A DNA stretch of 64,000 nucleotides from Staphylococcus debuckii. Its GTDB lineage: Bacteria; Bacillota; Bacilli; Staphylococcales; Staphylococcaceae. A model generated the notes under the pieces. The model was given only the letters and a program-made list of their open reading frames with translations. It did no database searches and was not told the DNA's origin. Both the position numbers and the translations under genes were made by a program. Where the stretch lies: NCBI RefSeq assembly GCF_003718735.1, contig NZ_CP033460.1, positions 2,542,001-2,606,000 of the forward strand, given 5' to 3'. This document shows, in pieces, positions 1 to 8,931 of this stretch (position 1 is the first letter of the stretch; every line of letters begins with the position of its first letter).

Positions 1-16
1 GTATTGCACTTTCCAA

Positions 17-955
17 TTATTTATTTTTCAAAGCAGATTTCACTTCTTTAACTGCCTCAGCTGAGTGTTGTAATTGATGTTGTTCGTCTTCAGTCAACTC
101 TAGTTCGACGACTTTCTCGACGCCATTTGCGCCCAAAATAGTAGGTACGCCGAGGCAGATATCGTCGAATCCGTATTCACCATCTAAGTATGTGATTGCG
201 GGTACGAGACGTTTCTCATCGCGCAAGATAGCAGCGGCCATGTCATATATCGCAGCAGCGGGTGCATAGTAAGCTGATCCGTTGCCTAGCAAGCCGACAA
301 TTTCTGCTCCGCCTTTACGTGTACGTTCTACGATGGCATCAATTTTATCTTGTGGTAGCAATGCTTTAAGCGGAACACCGCCGACTAATGTGGTACTGAG
401 TATCGGCACCATTGTGTCTCCGTGACCGCCGAGAACTAATCCTGTCACGTCTGTTTGCGCTACATCCAAAGCTTCTGATACAAAGGTACGATAGCGCGCC
501 GTATCTAAGATGCCTGATTGTCCTAAGACGCGTTCTTTCGGGAAGCCTGACAACTTGTACACCGCATAAGTCATAGCATCCACTGGATTAGTCAGTACGA
601 TAATCTTACTTTTCGGCGCATATTTCTTAATTCCTTCTGTCACTTGCGCCATTACATTTTCGTTGATTTGAATCAAGTCATCACGGCTCATTCCAGGTTT
701 ACGTGCTGCACCTGCCGTAATCACGACAATATCCGCACCTTGGATATCCTCATAATTTGAAGTTCCCACTACACTTCCATTAAATCCTAATATCGGACCG
801 CTCTCTTTAATATCCAATGCTTTTCCGCGTGCCGGCTTTTCATTATCTGGAATTTCCAGCAATACTACATCCGCTAAAGCACGTTCCGCAATGATAAACG
901 CTAACGTTGAACCCGTGTGTCCTGCACCAATAATCGCAATTTTATTCTTCGTCAT
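17..955 (-). CDS. mdh: Malate dehydrogenase
   Basis: NAD-dependent interconversion of malate and oxaloacetate in the cytosol. The 312-residue protein has the LDH/MDH fold: a nucleotide-binding GAGHTG near the N-terminus, an [11 protein letters not shown] substrate loop near residues 83-93 and the catalytic GGHGD around residue 177. The Arg before KPG is the specificity residue of malate dehydrogenases (lactate dehydrogenases have Gln there), so MDH is preferred over LDH. Length is normal for the Bacillus-type enzyme. The ATG at 955 is preceded by a purine-rich AGGGGGAAG on the minus strand. The gene stands alone on this strand, and its 3' end is close to the window start. S. aureus is generally thought to rely on a quinone-linked enzyme, so this gene helps mark a different species. 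Confidence 0.93.
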   Translation of the reverse strand: MTKNKIAIIGAGHTGSTLAFIIAERALADVVLLEIPDNEKPARGKALDIKESGPILGFNGSVVGTSNYEDIQGADIVVITAGAARKPGMSRDDLIQINENVMAQVTEGIKKYAPKSKIIVLTNPVDAMTYAVYKLSGFPKERVLGQSGILDTARYRTFVSEALDVAQTDVTGLVLGGHGDTMVPILSTTLVGGVPLKALLPQDKIDAIVERTRKGGAEIVGLLGNGSAYYAPAAAIYDMAAAILRDEKRLVPAITYLDGEYGFDDICLGVPTILGANGVEKVVELELTEDEQHQLQHSAEAVKEVKSALKNK

Positions 956-1071
956 TCATCTTCCCCCTAGTCTCATATCTTCTCTTCAATTCAAGCATAG
1001 CAAATTAAAGAAAACGCTTCCACTAATTTTTAAACTTTGGGAAAAGAAAGCTTTGGAGAGATTTAGACCCT

Positions 1072-1104
1072 AAAAAATACACCCAAGCTATACGGCTTAG
1101 GTGT
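1072..1104 (-). terminator. Intrinsic terminator after the small membrane protein gene
   Basis: On the minus strand, ACACCTAAGC and GCTTGGGTGT pair across a short loop and are followed by a run of six T. It lies 25 bases past the stop codon at 1129. Confidence 0.75.
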
Positions 1105-1128
1105 AAATCCTCTTTGTGTTCCTACTGT

Positions 1129-1419
1129 TTAGTTATAACGTGCAGAGAAATGTGCAGTGGCTGATATTCCGAAAATCAAACCGACAAAAACGGTTAAAAT
1201 CAATAATAATATCATTGTACGGTGATAATGTTTAATAAAGGCCACAAACAATAACACTGCATTGTAAATTAAGAAAATACCGAAAAGCGTCAATACGACA
1301 GTTGGTTGTGACACGATTGTCGTAAAGATAAAGACGATAATCGCAAAGATAATATAAGGCAACACGACAAAGTTACGTTCAAATTTGATACGTTGGCGTG
1401 CTTTTTCATCTGGATTCAT
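1129..1419 (-). CDS. Small membrane protein, function unknown
   Basis: A 96-residue protein that I do not recognise as a named family. The N-terminus is short and charged (MNPDEKARQRIKFERN). Three hydrophobic stretches follow, roughly residues 17-39, 42-64 and 68-90, so it is probably a three-helix membrane protein. The ATG at 1419 is chosen because AGGAGAAAAA sits just upstream; a longer reading from 1488 would overlap the preceding gene and has no ribosome site. It starts 28 bases after the aldo/keto reductase stop and probably shares its transcript, ending at the terminator at 1072-1104. Confidence 0.7.
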   Translation of the reverse strand: MNPDEKARQRIKFERNFVVLPYIIFAIIVFIFTTIVSQPTVVLTLFGIFLIYNAVLLFVAFIKHYHRTMILLLILTVFVGLIFGISATAHFSARYN

Positions 1420-1447
1420 TATTTTTTCTCCTTCAAACTCAATTAAT

Positions 1448-2356
1448 TTATGGAATGTCTTTTCCAAGTACAGCAACATAGATATCAAACCATTCTTGGT
1501 CGCTTAATTCTATATCTAAACCTTTAACAGCATCTTGCATATGTTCAATTTGGCCTGTTCCCATAATCGGCATAATAGTTGCTGGATGTTTCATCAACCA
1601 AGCTGTAATGATTGAAGTCGGCGCAACATTATTTTTATAAGCTATAGGACTGATAATAGACATCACGCGTTTTGCCTTTTCGTCATTAAGGTTTAATAAT
1701 TTGCCGCCTGCTAAAGGACTCCAACCCATAATTTTGACATGGTCTTGATACATATGGTCAATCGTCCCATCAAACATCGGCTCTGCATGATAAGGTGAGA
1801 CTTGAAGCTGATTGACTGCAATATGCAATTTATGTGATTTAATATCTGAATTCAATAAATCATATTGTGTATTAGAGAAGTTAGATACTCCGAATGATTT
1901 GATTTTACCTTGTTCTACTAAAATATCCAAGGCGGATCTTACTTCATCAGGATTCATTAAAGGTGACGGACGATGCAACAACAGCGTATCTAAATAATCT
2001 GTTCCCAAGGATTTCAACGAACGGTCTACTGATGCAATGATGTGTGAACGGCTTAAATCATAGCGATGACCGTCAAATGCGTCTAAACGGTCAGTGGGCA
2101 AGATAATACCGCATTTAGAAACTAACTGAATCTTATCGCGCAATTCAGGTGATAATGCTAATGCTTTACCAAATAAGGCTTCACAGGAATAATCACCATA
2201 AATATCTGCATGATCCATTGTTGTAACTCCCAAGTCTACCAATTCATGGATAAAGCGATTCAATTCTTGTGTAGATTTCTGCCATTCCTTTGTTCTCCAA
2301 AACCCTTGAATAATACGTGAATAGTCTACGCTTCGATTGATTTGGACACGCTCCAT
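1448..2356 (-). CDS. Aldo/keto reductase
   Basis: NADPH-dependent oxidoreductase of the AKR superfamily, most like the bacterial YdhF group. The 302-residue sequence shows the catalytic set in order: Asp and Tyr in DHADIYGDYSCE near residues 47-58, Lys in LVSKCG near 84, and His in LLLHRPSP near 128. The C-terminal cofactor part includes IMPIMGTGQ. The physiological substrate cannot be read from sequence. The ATG at 2356 is preceded by AAAGGGGAT. An AT-rich promoter with a 26-bp inverted repeat lies upstream at 2432-2476, suggesting a dedicated repressor or redox-responsive regulator. The small membrane protein gene follows 28 bases later. Confidence 0.9.
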   Translation of the reverse strand: MERVQINRSVDYSRIIQGFWRTKEWQKSTQELNRFIHELVDLGVTTMDHADIYGDYSCEALFGKALALSPELRDKIQLVSKCGIILPTDRLDAFDGHRYDLSRSHIIASVDRSLKSLGTDYLDTLLLHRPSPLMNPDEVRSALDILVEQGKIKSFGVSNFSNTQYDLLNSDIKSHKLHIAVNQLQVSPYHAEPMFDGTIDHMYQDHVKIMGWSPLAGGKLLNLNDEKAKRVMSIISPIAYKNNVAPTSIITAWLMKHPATIMPIMGTGQIEHMQDAVKGLDIELSDQEWFDIYVAVLGKDIP

Positions 2357-2431
2357 ATTGCTATCCCCTTTCTAATTCTTAAATCTTTCTTAAATATATC
2401 GATAATACTTGTGGAATTTAATTTTTACGCT

Positions 2432-2476
2432 ATTATAGTAAGACCAAAAGAACTACAATTACAATACAATGTAGTT
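2432..2476 (-). promoter_or_regulatory. Promoter with inverted-repeat operator for the aldo/keto reductase
   Basis: A TATAAT -10 box (minus strand, plus coordinates 2432-2437) is preceded by an inverted repeat with 7-bp arms, AACTACA at 2451-2457 and TGTAGTT at 2470-2476, that covers the -35 zone. The arrangement is that of a repressor site. The regulator is unknown; MarR/OhrR-type operators are similar in being AT-rich TACA...TGTA palindromes, and mgrA, a member of that family, lies 1.3 kb away. Confidence 0.45.
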
Positions 2477-2545
2477 TTACTTTCGTAACCCATGATGCAA
2501 AATGTTGTATCTATTATAATTTTTCTTTTAGAGGTACGTCAATTT

Positions 2546-3478
2546 TCAAGTAAACTGCAAGGCATCTAATTGATTGCGTAAGCGTTCTTTATCCAGCTGC
2601 TCGCCTATTAATACTACCGTATTTTCTGCGTGATATTGAACCGGCTCGAAATCCGGCATACCATACGCGAATTGGAACAAATAGGTAATGTCAGGCGTAT
2701 CTCTGAAACGTACATATCCTTTTAATCGGTAAACATTTTTTGGCAAGCGTAAGATAAATTGATAAAACATTTGTCGGTCAATCGGTGACGTAAAGGTATA
2801 AGCCAATGCACTAATACCATGATGGTGCAGGTGTGAATGCGCATGTGAATTGGGTCGTTCTGATGATTGAAATTGCGCTAAATCATCTGAAACTACTTGT
2901 CCATAGGTCGTCTTGATAATTGTACCTTTCGGATTCAATGTCTGTAATTGTGATACGATATCATCTTGCGCTTTTTCATCGATTAAATCTACTTTGTTCA
3001 CAATAATGTCATGACTTACCTTAATTTGTTCTTCCATTAACTGTTGTGTCGCAGCAGAATAGGTGTGACGTTGCAGGAATCGTGGAGCATCTACGAGGCC
3101 AATAACCAGCGGCGGATTGACTTGATGCGCTAAGAGAGGGTCGTAACAGGCTTCGATGAGTTGAAGCGGATGAGCGATACCCGTCGCTTCAATGATGACG
3201 TGTTGTGATTGATTTTGATTTATTATCGTCTTAAGCTGGGCGACTAAATCTTGCGCTAAATCACAGCATACGCAGCCATTTTGCAATGAAACAGTTTCTA
3301 TAACCGGCGCCAAAATTTGACTGTCGATGTCAAAATTACCAAATTCGTTCATAATGACCGTAATTTTCTCATCTCTTTTTAATAATTGCTCAGTATAATG
3401 TTTAAGGAAAGTCGTTTTACCGCTACCTAGAAAACCTGTTACAATACTAATGGTTATTTTATTATTATTTATTTTCAT
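2546..3478 (-). CDS. CobW/COG0523 family GTPase (putative metallochaperone)
   Basis: G3E-family P-loop GTPase of the COG0523 group, whose members insert or deliver metals, often zinc. The N-terminal GTPase domain has Walker A GFLGSGKTT near residue 15, the family's metal-binding CxCC motif (GCVCC) near residue 70 and NKVD as guanine-specificity motif. A histidine-rich segment (SHAHSHLHHHG) near residue 220 precedes the C-terminal CobW domain. ATG at 3478 is chosen; a GTG three codons earlier has no better ribosome site. An inverted repeat overlaps the -10 region (3509-3534), but it does not resemble the staphylococcal Zur box, so zinc control is not shown. The gene stands alone, divergent from mgrA. 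Confidence 0.85.
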   Translation of the reverse strand: MKINNNKITISIVTGFLGSGKTTFLKHYTEQLLKRDEKITVIMNEFGNFDIDSQILAPVIETVSLQNGCVCCDLAQDLVAQLKTIINQNQSQHVIIEATGIAHPLQLIEACYDPLLAHQVNPPLVIGLVDAPRFLQRHTYSAATQQLMEEQIKVSHDIIVNKVDLIDEKAQDDIVSQLQTLNPKGTIIKTTYGQVVSDDLAQFQSSERPNSHAHSHLHHHGISALAYTFTSPIDRQMFYQFILRLPKNVYRLKGYVRFRDTPDITYLFQFAYGMPDFEPVQYHAENTVVLIGEQLDKERLRNQLDALQFT

Positions 3479-3508
3479 TTTTAACACTCATTTCGAAATT
3501 TCTTAAAG

Positions 3509-3534
3509 ATACAATGAATAATGGTTGTATTATA
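3509..3534 (-). promoter_or_regulatory. Inverted repeat over the promoter of the COG0523 gene
   Basis: ATACAA (3509-3514) and TTGTAT (3525-3530) form 6-bp arms around a 10-base spacer. A minus-strand TATAAT (3529-3534) overlaps the right arm. A bound repressor would block the -10 box. The regulator is not known. Confidence 0.35.
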
Positions 3535-3729
3535 TTATGCTACAACTTGATTTAATGCAAGGTATCTTTTAAAATTTATACATGCTTTAATTTTAACATG
3601 GCTTGTAAGCAATAGACAAAATAGCATGAGATATGCTATTATCTTTGTCCTTGCTCAATTATGCAACAAAGACGGAACAAATTCCGAACAGAGAAAAAAT
3701 AACGGATAGAATGTCTGGAGGAGAACTCA

Positions 3730-4170
3730 ATGTCTGAACAACTTAATTTAGGCGGACGCTTATGCTTTAGTTTGTACAATGCTCAAAGACAAGTAAATCG
3801 CTACTACTCTAATAAAGTTTTTAAGAAGTACAAACTAACTTACCCGCAATTTCTAGTATTAACAATTTTATGGGAAGATTCACCTGTAAATGTCAAAAAA
3901 GTCGTAACTGAACTTGCACTTGATACAGGAACTGTTTCACCACTATTAAAAAGAATGGAACAAGTTGATTTGATTAAAAGAGAACGTTCTGAAGTAGATC
4001 AACGCGAAGTCTTCATTCATTTAACTGAAAAAAGTGAAGCAATCAAACCTGAGCTTGGTCAAGCATGCAACAAATTGGCTGATATTTCAGGGTTATCACA
4101 ATCCGAAGAAAAAGAATTAAATCGTTTATTAGACAAACTTATCGATTCACTTGCTAAAGAAAACGCGTAA
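3730..4170 (+). CDS. mgrA: Global transcriptional regulator MgrA
   Basis: MarR/SarA-superfamily winged-helix dimer that in S. aureus controls autolysis, capsule, efflux pumps and surface proteins. The 146-residue protein is nearly identical to S. aureus MgrA over residues 11-105 as I recall it, including [17 protein letters not shown], the DNA-binding segment around [10 protein letters not shown] and the wing with [10 protein letters not shown]. Cys12, the oxidation- and phosphorylation-sensitive residue of MgrA, is present. The C-terminal helix is more diverged, as expected between species. The ATG follows a strong GGAGGAG at 3717-3723. The leader is about 100 bases or more and contains small inverted repeats (TAGCAT at 3624, GGAACAAATTCC at 3673). 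Among MgrA's known targets, abcA/pbp4 is present in this window. Confidence 0.96.
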   Translation: MSEQLNLGGRLCFSLYNAQRQVNRYYSNKVFKKYKLTYPQFLVLTILWEDSPVNVKKVVTELALDTGTVSPLLKRMEQVDLIKRERSEVDQREVFIHLTEKSEAIKPELGQACNKLADISGLSQSEEKELNRLLDKLIDSLAKENA

Positions 4171-4242
4171 ACACGAATGCCGTTAAAATTAAAGCGATAA
4201 CTTCATATGTCGTTACGCTTTTATAAATAGAATTTAAGCATA

Positions 4243-4283
4243 GAAAAGGCATAGCCCGGAACTTTCGGACTATGCCTTTTTTT
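4243..4283. terminator. Bidirectional terminator between mgrA and cydC
   Basis: AAAAGGCATAG and CTATGCCTTTT form an 11-bp stem closed by a GC-rich inner part, with T-runs in both directions. It serves mgrA on the plus strand and cydC on the minus strand; it reaches the cydC stop codon. Confidence 0.85.
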
Positions 4284-5967
4284 ATTCGTTTAAAGTTACC
4301 ATCTCATATAAATAACCTTGCTGTTCCATCAAGGCTTGATAAGTGCCTGCTTCCACGATCACTCCTTCAATCATTACTGCAATCCGATCAAAGCGCGGCA
4401 ATAGTTCTAAATCGTGAGTAGCTACAATCAACGTTTCACTTTGATTGAATATACGTTGCATAAGTGCTTCTGAATTATCCCAGTCTAATGACCGTGTCGG
4501 TTCATCTAATAGCCAAATTGGTGCATTTTTCAAGAACAAACGTGCTAAACAGACACGTTGCAGTTCTCCTCCTGACAAACCGGTACCAGCCAAGGTTACC
4601 TCATAGTCTAGAGATACATGCTGCAAACCGAGTTCATCTAAGACTTGGCGCATCGAAGTATCATCAGCATCTGATAGTAAATTGTCTCTAATCGTACCAT
4701 CAAACAATTGTTGATGCTGCAACATTACATTAAGCTGTTCAGCTTTTTCCGCTTCACTTAAATCATAGATATTACGTCCGTTTAACAAAGCTTCCCCTGT
4801 TTCTGTTTGATAGAGGCCGGCCATCACTTGCATCAACGTACTCTTACCAGAACCAGAGGGCCCGATAATAGCTAAATGTTCACCCTCTTGGATGTGTAAA
4901 TCAATGTCCTTCAACACATTACTGAATTGATTCCAATATTTAAAGGACACTTGGTCAATATCCATCAAATGATGGGCCGTATTCTCTCCAGTACTTCCAG
5001 TTCGTTCTGCAGCATCTGCAGATTCAGGAACATCATTCAGTACTTCGCTGATATTCATAATTGCTTGGTCTGTATCCGCTTTAAAATACGCGACATTGCT
5101 CATAGGCACTGCTTGTTCAAATAAAGTTAAGAGCATTAAGACAATACTTGTCAGATACACGACATCCATATTGCCATTTTGTACTTGGATAATGCCTAAC
5201 CAGACACACAAGAACAGTGAAATCATCGAAACCAAATCTAACGCAAAATCATAGAGGGTTAAGAAGCGTTGTTCGCTACGTTGACGTTGGCTGTAACGCA
5301 TTAAGACATCTGCTAAGCTTCGGCGATAGGCTGTCGCTTGATGAAAGCGTTGCAATTCTCCATAGCCTTCTTTGTAGTCAAAATAACGGCTAAGAAAGCG
5401 ACTTTCATCTTCTGAAGCCCTTTCACTTAATACACGCGCGCGTTTCGCACTTAACCAAGGGAGCACGCCTAGAGAAACAGCCATGCTGAAGAACAACAAC
5501 AATGCATGCGCAAAAGAAAACTTAAACAGCACAACTACTGTAATCAGCGCTGTCAACCCTATGACTACTGGCGGATAATACACACGCAAATAAATATTCT
5601 GCAAAGCTTCTACACTCGAAACCATACGAGAAATCAAATCACTAGATCTGAATTTCCGATAAATATCCGGTACTACTTTAGTTAATCCTGAGAAGAATTG
5701 AACGCGCACATCACGCAACATCGTAAAGGTTGTCCGATGTGAGAAGAGACGTTCAAAGTAACGTGCAAGTGCGCGAATAAATCCGAACATCTTCACTAGG
5801 ACAACCAAGATAATTAAGGCAACCAGCGGCGCATTTTGTGCTGCTTGCGAAATCATCAATCCACTTAAGAAGAACATTCCAATTGCTACAAGTGCGCCGA
5901 TAATCCCGACAATAATCGCAAATATTAAGTCTTTATCTAATTTGAATCGAATAGGTCGTTTCTTCAT
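4282..5967 (-). CDS. cydC: Thiol reductant ABC exporter subunit CydC
   Basis: Half of the CydDC exporter, which in other bacteria moves glutathione or cysteine outward and is needed for cytochrome bd assembly. The 561-residue protein has an N-terminal six-helix ABC exporter domain (about residues 15-310) and a C-terminal ATPase with Walker A GPSGSGKST near 368, signature LSGGELQR near 468 and Walker B IWLLDEP. It overlaps cydD by four bases (ATGA), so the two are translationally coupled. Staphylococci use bacillithiol and cysteine rather than glutathione, so the substrate here is an inference. It ends at the shared terminator with mgrA. Confidence 0.88.
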   Translation of the reverse strand: MKKRPIRFKLDKDLIFAIIVGIIGALVAIGMFFLSGLMISQAAQNAPLVALIILVVLVKMFGFIRALARYFERLFSHRTTFTMLRDVRVQFFSGLTKVVPDIYRKFRSSDLISRMVSSVEALQNIYLRVYYPPVVIGLTALITVVVLFKFSFAHALLLFFSMAVSLGVLPWLSAKRARVLSERASEDESRFLSRYFDYKEGYGELQRFHQATAYRRSLADVLMRYSQRQRSEQRFLTLYDFALDLVSMISLFLCVWLGIIQVQNGNMDVVYLTSIVLMLLTLFEQAVPMSNVAYFKADTDQAIMNISEVLNDVPESADAAERTGSTGENTAHHLMDIDQVSFKYWNQFSNVLKDIDLHIQEGEHLAIIGPSGSGKSTLMQVMAGLYQTETGEALLNGRNIYDLSEAEKAEQLNVMLQHQQLFDGTIRDNLLSDADDTSMRQVLDELGLQHVSLDYEVTLAGTGLSGGELQRVCLARLFLKNAPIWLLDEPTRSLDWDNSEALMQRIFNQSETLIVATHDLELLPRFDRIAVMIEGVIVEAGTYQALMEQQGYLYEMVTLNE

Positions 5968-7604
5968 TCTTTCTCACGTCCTTTATGCATCCCAATCGAA
6001 ATCACTTGATCATCCGCTGTAATACGTCCTTGTTCCATATAAATTCGGCGATCTGCCGAGCGAATCGTACTTTGGCGATGGGCAATCATGATGACCGTCC
6101 GCTCTCCAAAGTAGTCTTTCAACGCAGTTTGAATCACTCGTTCGGTCCAGACATCCAAGCCGGTTGCAGGTTCATCGAAGACCACTACTTCTGGGCGGTC
6201 TAGCAGGACACGCGACAGTTCGATACGACGCATTTGCCCGCCTGACATCATTTCGCCGCCTTCACCAATCGCGGTGTCTAGTCCTTGAGGCAAAGCGTTG
6301 ATCTTATCAGCCAATCCGACTGCGGCTATGACTTTCATGATATCTGCATCAGGAACTGCTCGAAACATCGTCACATTGTCTCGGATACTGGCATTAAAGA
6401 TGTACGGCTGCTGACTTAGGACTCCTAACTTCAAATTCTTCTTATTAAAAAATACAGTGCCTTGAGAGGGCTCCCGCATTTGTAAGATCAATTGAGAAAG
6501 TGTCGTCTTACCTGCGCCGCTAGGGCCTACTAAAGCGATATGATCTCCTTGGCGTATATCGAGCGAAACGTCATTCACTGCCGAACGTTCTGCATGCGGA
6601 TAATGATAGGAAACATGGTCCAAACGAATTTGCGCTGATTGCGTAGGATTAACGGCAATATCAGCTGGTTGGGCGGTGTCTGTTTCAGCATCCAACATAT
6701 CGAATACGACATCTGCAGCCCCTTCGCTTTGTTTTCCGGTATGGAAAGCTTGACCTAAATCTTTGATGGAATTATAAAATTCAGGGGCCAAGATAATCGC
6801 AATTGCTGCCGTTTGGAAGTTCACATTATGGAATAAGACGAGTCCGAGACCCGCTTCTAACGCCACTAAACCAATACCGAGCAAGCTGATAAATTCTAAC
6901 ATCAAACCTGACATAAAGGCACTGCGCAGAATTTTCATTGTTTTATCACGGAATCGTGTACTTTCATTATAGATAGTCGTTTCAGCCTGCTTAGAGCGAT
7001 TGAAGAGTTTCAAGGTAATCAACCCTTGCGCAAGGTTTAAGAAACGTTGGCTGAACTGCGTCAAATAAGTCATCTGATCCTTAGATTCGTCACGCGTCTT
7101 TAATCCGAAGAGAATATAGAACACAGGAATAAAGGGCGCTGTCACCATCATTATCAACGCAGTGTTCAGATGAATGAAACACATGGCTAAGATGATAAAG
7201 ATAGGAATCATGACTGCTTTGAAGACTTGCGGCAAATAGTCTTGATAAAACGGCGCAATCCCGTCGATACTTTCAGTAATCACACTCATTTGTTCACCGA
7301 TGGGTTGGCGGGAATTTTTAGCGATAGCGCGTTTACGCAGATGCGTTTTCACTTTATATGCCAGTTGTGTTCCTAGCAATTGATTCGTCATGTTGAGTAG
7401 TGCGCGTAGGATCAACACACCGAGCAAGATACCGAGAATTACCGGCAAAGCCAAGCTGCTATGCGCTTTCGTCAACATAATATCCAACACTTTGGCAATC
7501 GTAATATTCTGCACTACCACAATTATAGCGAGCACAGCACAAACGATAGCCATTAATATAGGATAAGAAATATATTTCCGAATATAACGAGATAAGTTTT
7601 TCAT
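5964..7604 (-). CDS. cydD: Thiol reductant ABC exporter subunit CydD
   Basis: Partner half-transporter of CydC. The 546-residue protein has a transmembrane domain (helices spread over residues 15-290) and an ATPase domain with GPSGAGKTT near residue 363, signature MSGGQMRR near 458, Walker B VVVFDEP and a switch His in MIAHRQST. It is the first gene of the cydDC pair. The start ATG at 7604 is followed by the basic KNLSRYIRKYIS. Weak TAAGGTGAA provides the ribosome site. The C-terminal tail is short and charged. Upstream lies a 413-bp gap shared with the divergent uppP gene. Confidence 0.87.
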   Translation of the reverse strand: MKNLSRYIRKYISYPILMAIVCAVLAIIVVVQNITIAKVLDIMLTKAHSSLALPVILGILLGVLILRALLNMTNQLLGTQLAYKVKTHLRKRAIAKNSRQPIGEQMSVITESIDGIAPFYQDYLPQVFKAVMIPIFIILAMCFIHLNTALIMMVTAPFIPVFYILFGLKTRDESKDQMTYLTQFSQRFLNLAQGLITLKLFNRSKQAETTIYNESTRFRDKTMKILRSAFMSGLMLEFISLLGIGLVALEAGLGLVLFHNVNFQTAAIAIILAPEFYNSIKDLGQAFHTGKQSEGAADVVFDMLDAETDTAQPADIAVNPTQSAQIRLDHVSYHYPHAERSAVNDVSLDIRQGDHIALVGPSGAGKTTLSQLILQMREPSQGTVFFNKKNLKLGVLSQQPYIFNASIRDNVTMFRAVPDADIMKVIAAVGLADKINALPQGLDTAIGEGGEMMSGGQMRRIELSRVLLDRPEVVVFDEPATGLDVWTERVIQTALKDYFGERTVIMIAHRQSTIRSADRRIYMEQGRITADDQVISIGMHKGREKE

Positions 7605-8017
7605 TTTAATTCACCTTAAATTCTCTCTATACAGGGTCTGCAACACAACAAAAGTGGAACACGTATGTATCATTTCATACTTGTCCCACCCACTGTGCTT
7701 TCATCTTATTTTAGAAGTTCAAGGTGTCACAGCAACCCTTTTGTGTCAAAAAATGTCTTAACTTCAACTTAAATCATATAGGGCATAATTTCAATTTTTT
7801 CGCCTCGGAAAAGAAAGATTTTGAAAGTGGGCTGAACATTAACCTTGCCTCGACTAGTCAGAAAGAAACTTTGTGCTTGTACTTCTTTAGTCCTATCTTT
7901 GTGTATTCTGCTATTATTATTAGCACAAATATTTTTGATTATGCTATCATAAAAGTTGTTTCAACATGTGATTACATAATAAATTTGAATATTATTCAGA
8001 AATAAGGAAGGTACGCT
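7605..8017. other. 413-bp divergent intergenic region, cydD / uppP
   Basis: No convincing gene. A hairpin lies at 7654-7688: GTGGAACACGTATG pairs with CATACTTGTCCCAC around an 8-base loop, with two mismatches. A 93-codon open frame at 7724-8005 lacks a ribosome site and looks accidental. The uppP promoter must lie in the AT-rich part near 7900-8000; no pair of boxes was clear enough to call. The uppP ribosome site AAGGAAGG is at 8005-8012. Confidence 0.4.
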
Positions 8018-8908
8018 ATGTTATTGTTAGAATTATTAAAAGCGTTGATTCTAGGTATTGTAGAGGGGCTAACGGAATTTGCGCCGGTATCTTCTACAGG
8101 GCACATGATTTTAGTGGATGATATGTGGTTGAAATCTCCCGAATTTCTTGGCTCTCAGTCAGCGTTTACGTTTAAAATTGTCATACAGTTAGGTTCCGTT
8201 TTTGCAGCCGCATGGGTCTTCAGAAAACGTTACTTTGAAATGTTGTATATCGGAAAATACCAACCAGCTGCTACAGAAACTGAAACAGCGGATGGTGCAA
8301 TCGGCAAACGCGTTAAACCTAAACGTTTAACTTTATGGCACGTACTTGTAGGTATGATTCCTGCTGCCATTTTAGGTTTGCTTTTTGATGATGTGATTGA
8401 AAAATACTTATTTAGTGTACCCACAGTAATGATTGGATTATTACTAGGTGCGTTCTACATGATCTTCGCTCAAAAATTCAGCGAACGTTACGCACACCGT
8501 GAAAATATCGACCAGATTTCTTTCTTCCAAGCTTTTGTTATCGGTCTATCACAAGCCGTAGCAATGTGGCCTGGATTCAGTCGTTCTGGTTCAACAATTT
8601 CAACAGGTGTCTTAATGAAAATGAATTATAAAGCCGCTTCAGACTTTACATTCATTATGGCTGTACCGATTATGCTGGCAGCCAGCGGTTTATCATTAGT
8701 TAAACATATCGGATATATTCATTTGAATCATATTCCATTTTACATCATCGGATTCTTAGCAGCATTTATCTTCGGATTGCTTTCAATCCGTCTCTTCTTG
8801 AACTTGATCAACCGAGTAAAATTAGTACCATTTGCGATTTATCGAATCATTTTAGTGATCTTTATCGCTATTCTTTACTTCGGGTTCGGAATAGGAAAAG
8901 GGATATAA
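8018..8908 (+). CDS. uppP: Undecaprenyl-diphosphate phosphatase (BacA/UppP)
   Basis: Membrane phosphatase that recycles undecaprenyl pyrophosphate to the carrier phosphate used for peptidoglycan and teichoic acid; overproduction gives bacitracin resistance. The 296-residue protein has both family signatures: EGLTEFAPVSSTGH near residues 16-29, carrying catalytic glutamates and serine, and PGFSRSGSTIS near 186-196 with the catalytic arginine. Hydrophobic helices fill the rest. AAGGAAGG stands 6 bases before the ATG. It lies next to cydDC and mgrA as I recall from S. aureus. Behind it is a tandem structured RNA element (8932-9191), which could be its 3' untranslated region. Confidence 0.95.
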   Translation: MLLLELLKALILGIVEGLTEFAPVSSTGHMILVDDMWLKSPEFLGSQSAFTFKIVIQLGSVFAAAWVFRKRYFEMLYIGKYQPAATETETADGAIGKRVKPKRLTLWHVLVGMIPAAILGLLFDDVIEKYLFSVPTVMIGLLLGAFYMIFAQKFSERYAHRENIDQISFFQAFVIGLSQAVAMWPGFSRSGSTISTGVLMKMNYKAASDFTFIMAVPIMLAASGLSLVKHIGYIHLNHIPFYIIGFLAAFIFGLLSIRLFLNLINRVKLVPFAIYRIILVIFIAILYFGFGIGKGI

Positions 8909-8931
8909 AGTAGGTGCGGAAAAGTGCGGTT

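Noticed and set aside
17..955. L-lactate dehydrogenase
   Set aside because: Arg rather than Gln precedes the KPG of the substrate loop, which marks malate dehydrogenase.
3488..3729. Zur box between the COG0523 gene and mgrA
   Set aside because: The inverted repeat present does not match the staphylococcal Zur consensus, so zinc control was not claimed.
7724..8005. 93-codon gene before uppP
   Set aside because: No ribosome site, odd composition, and it would fill the uppP promoter region.
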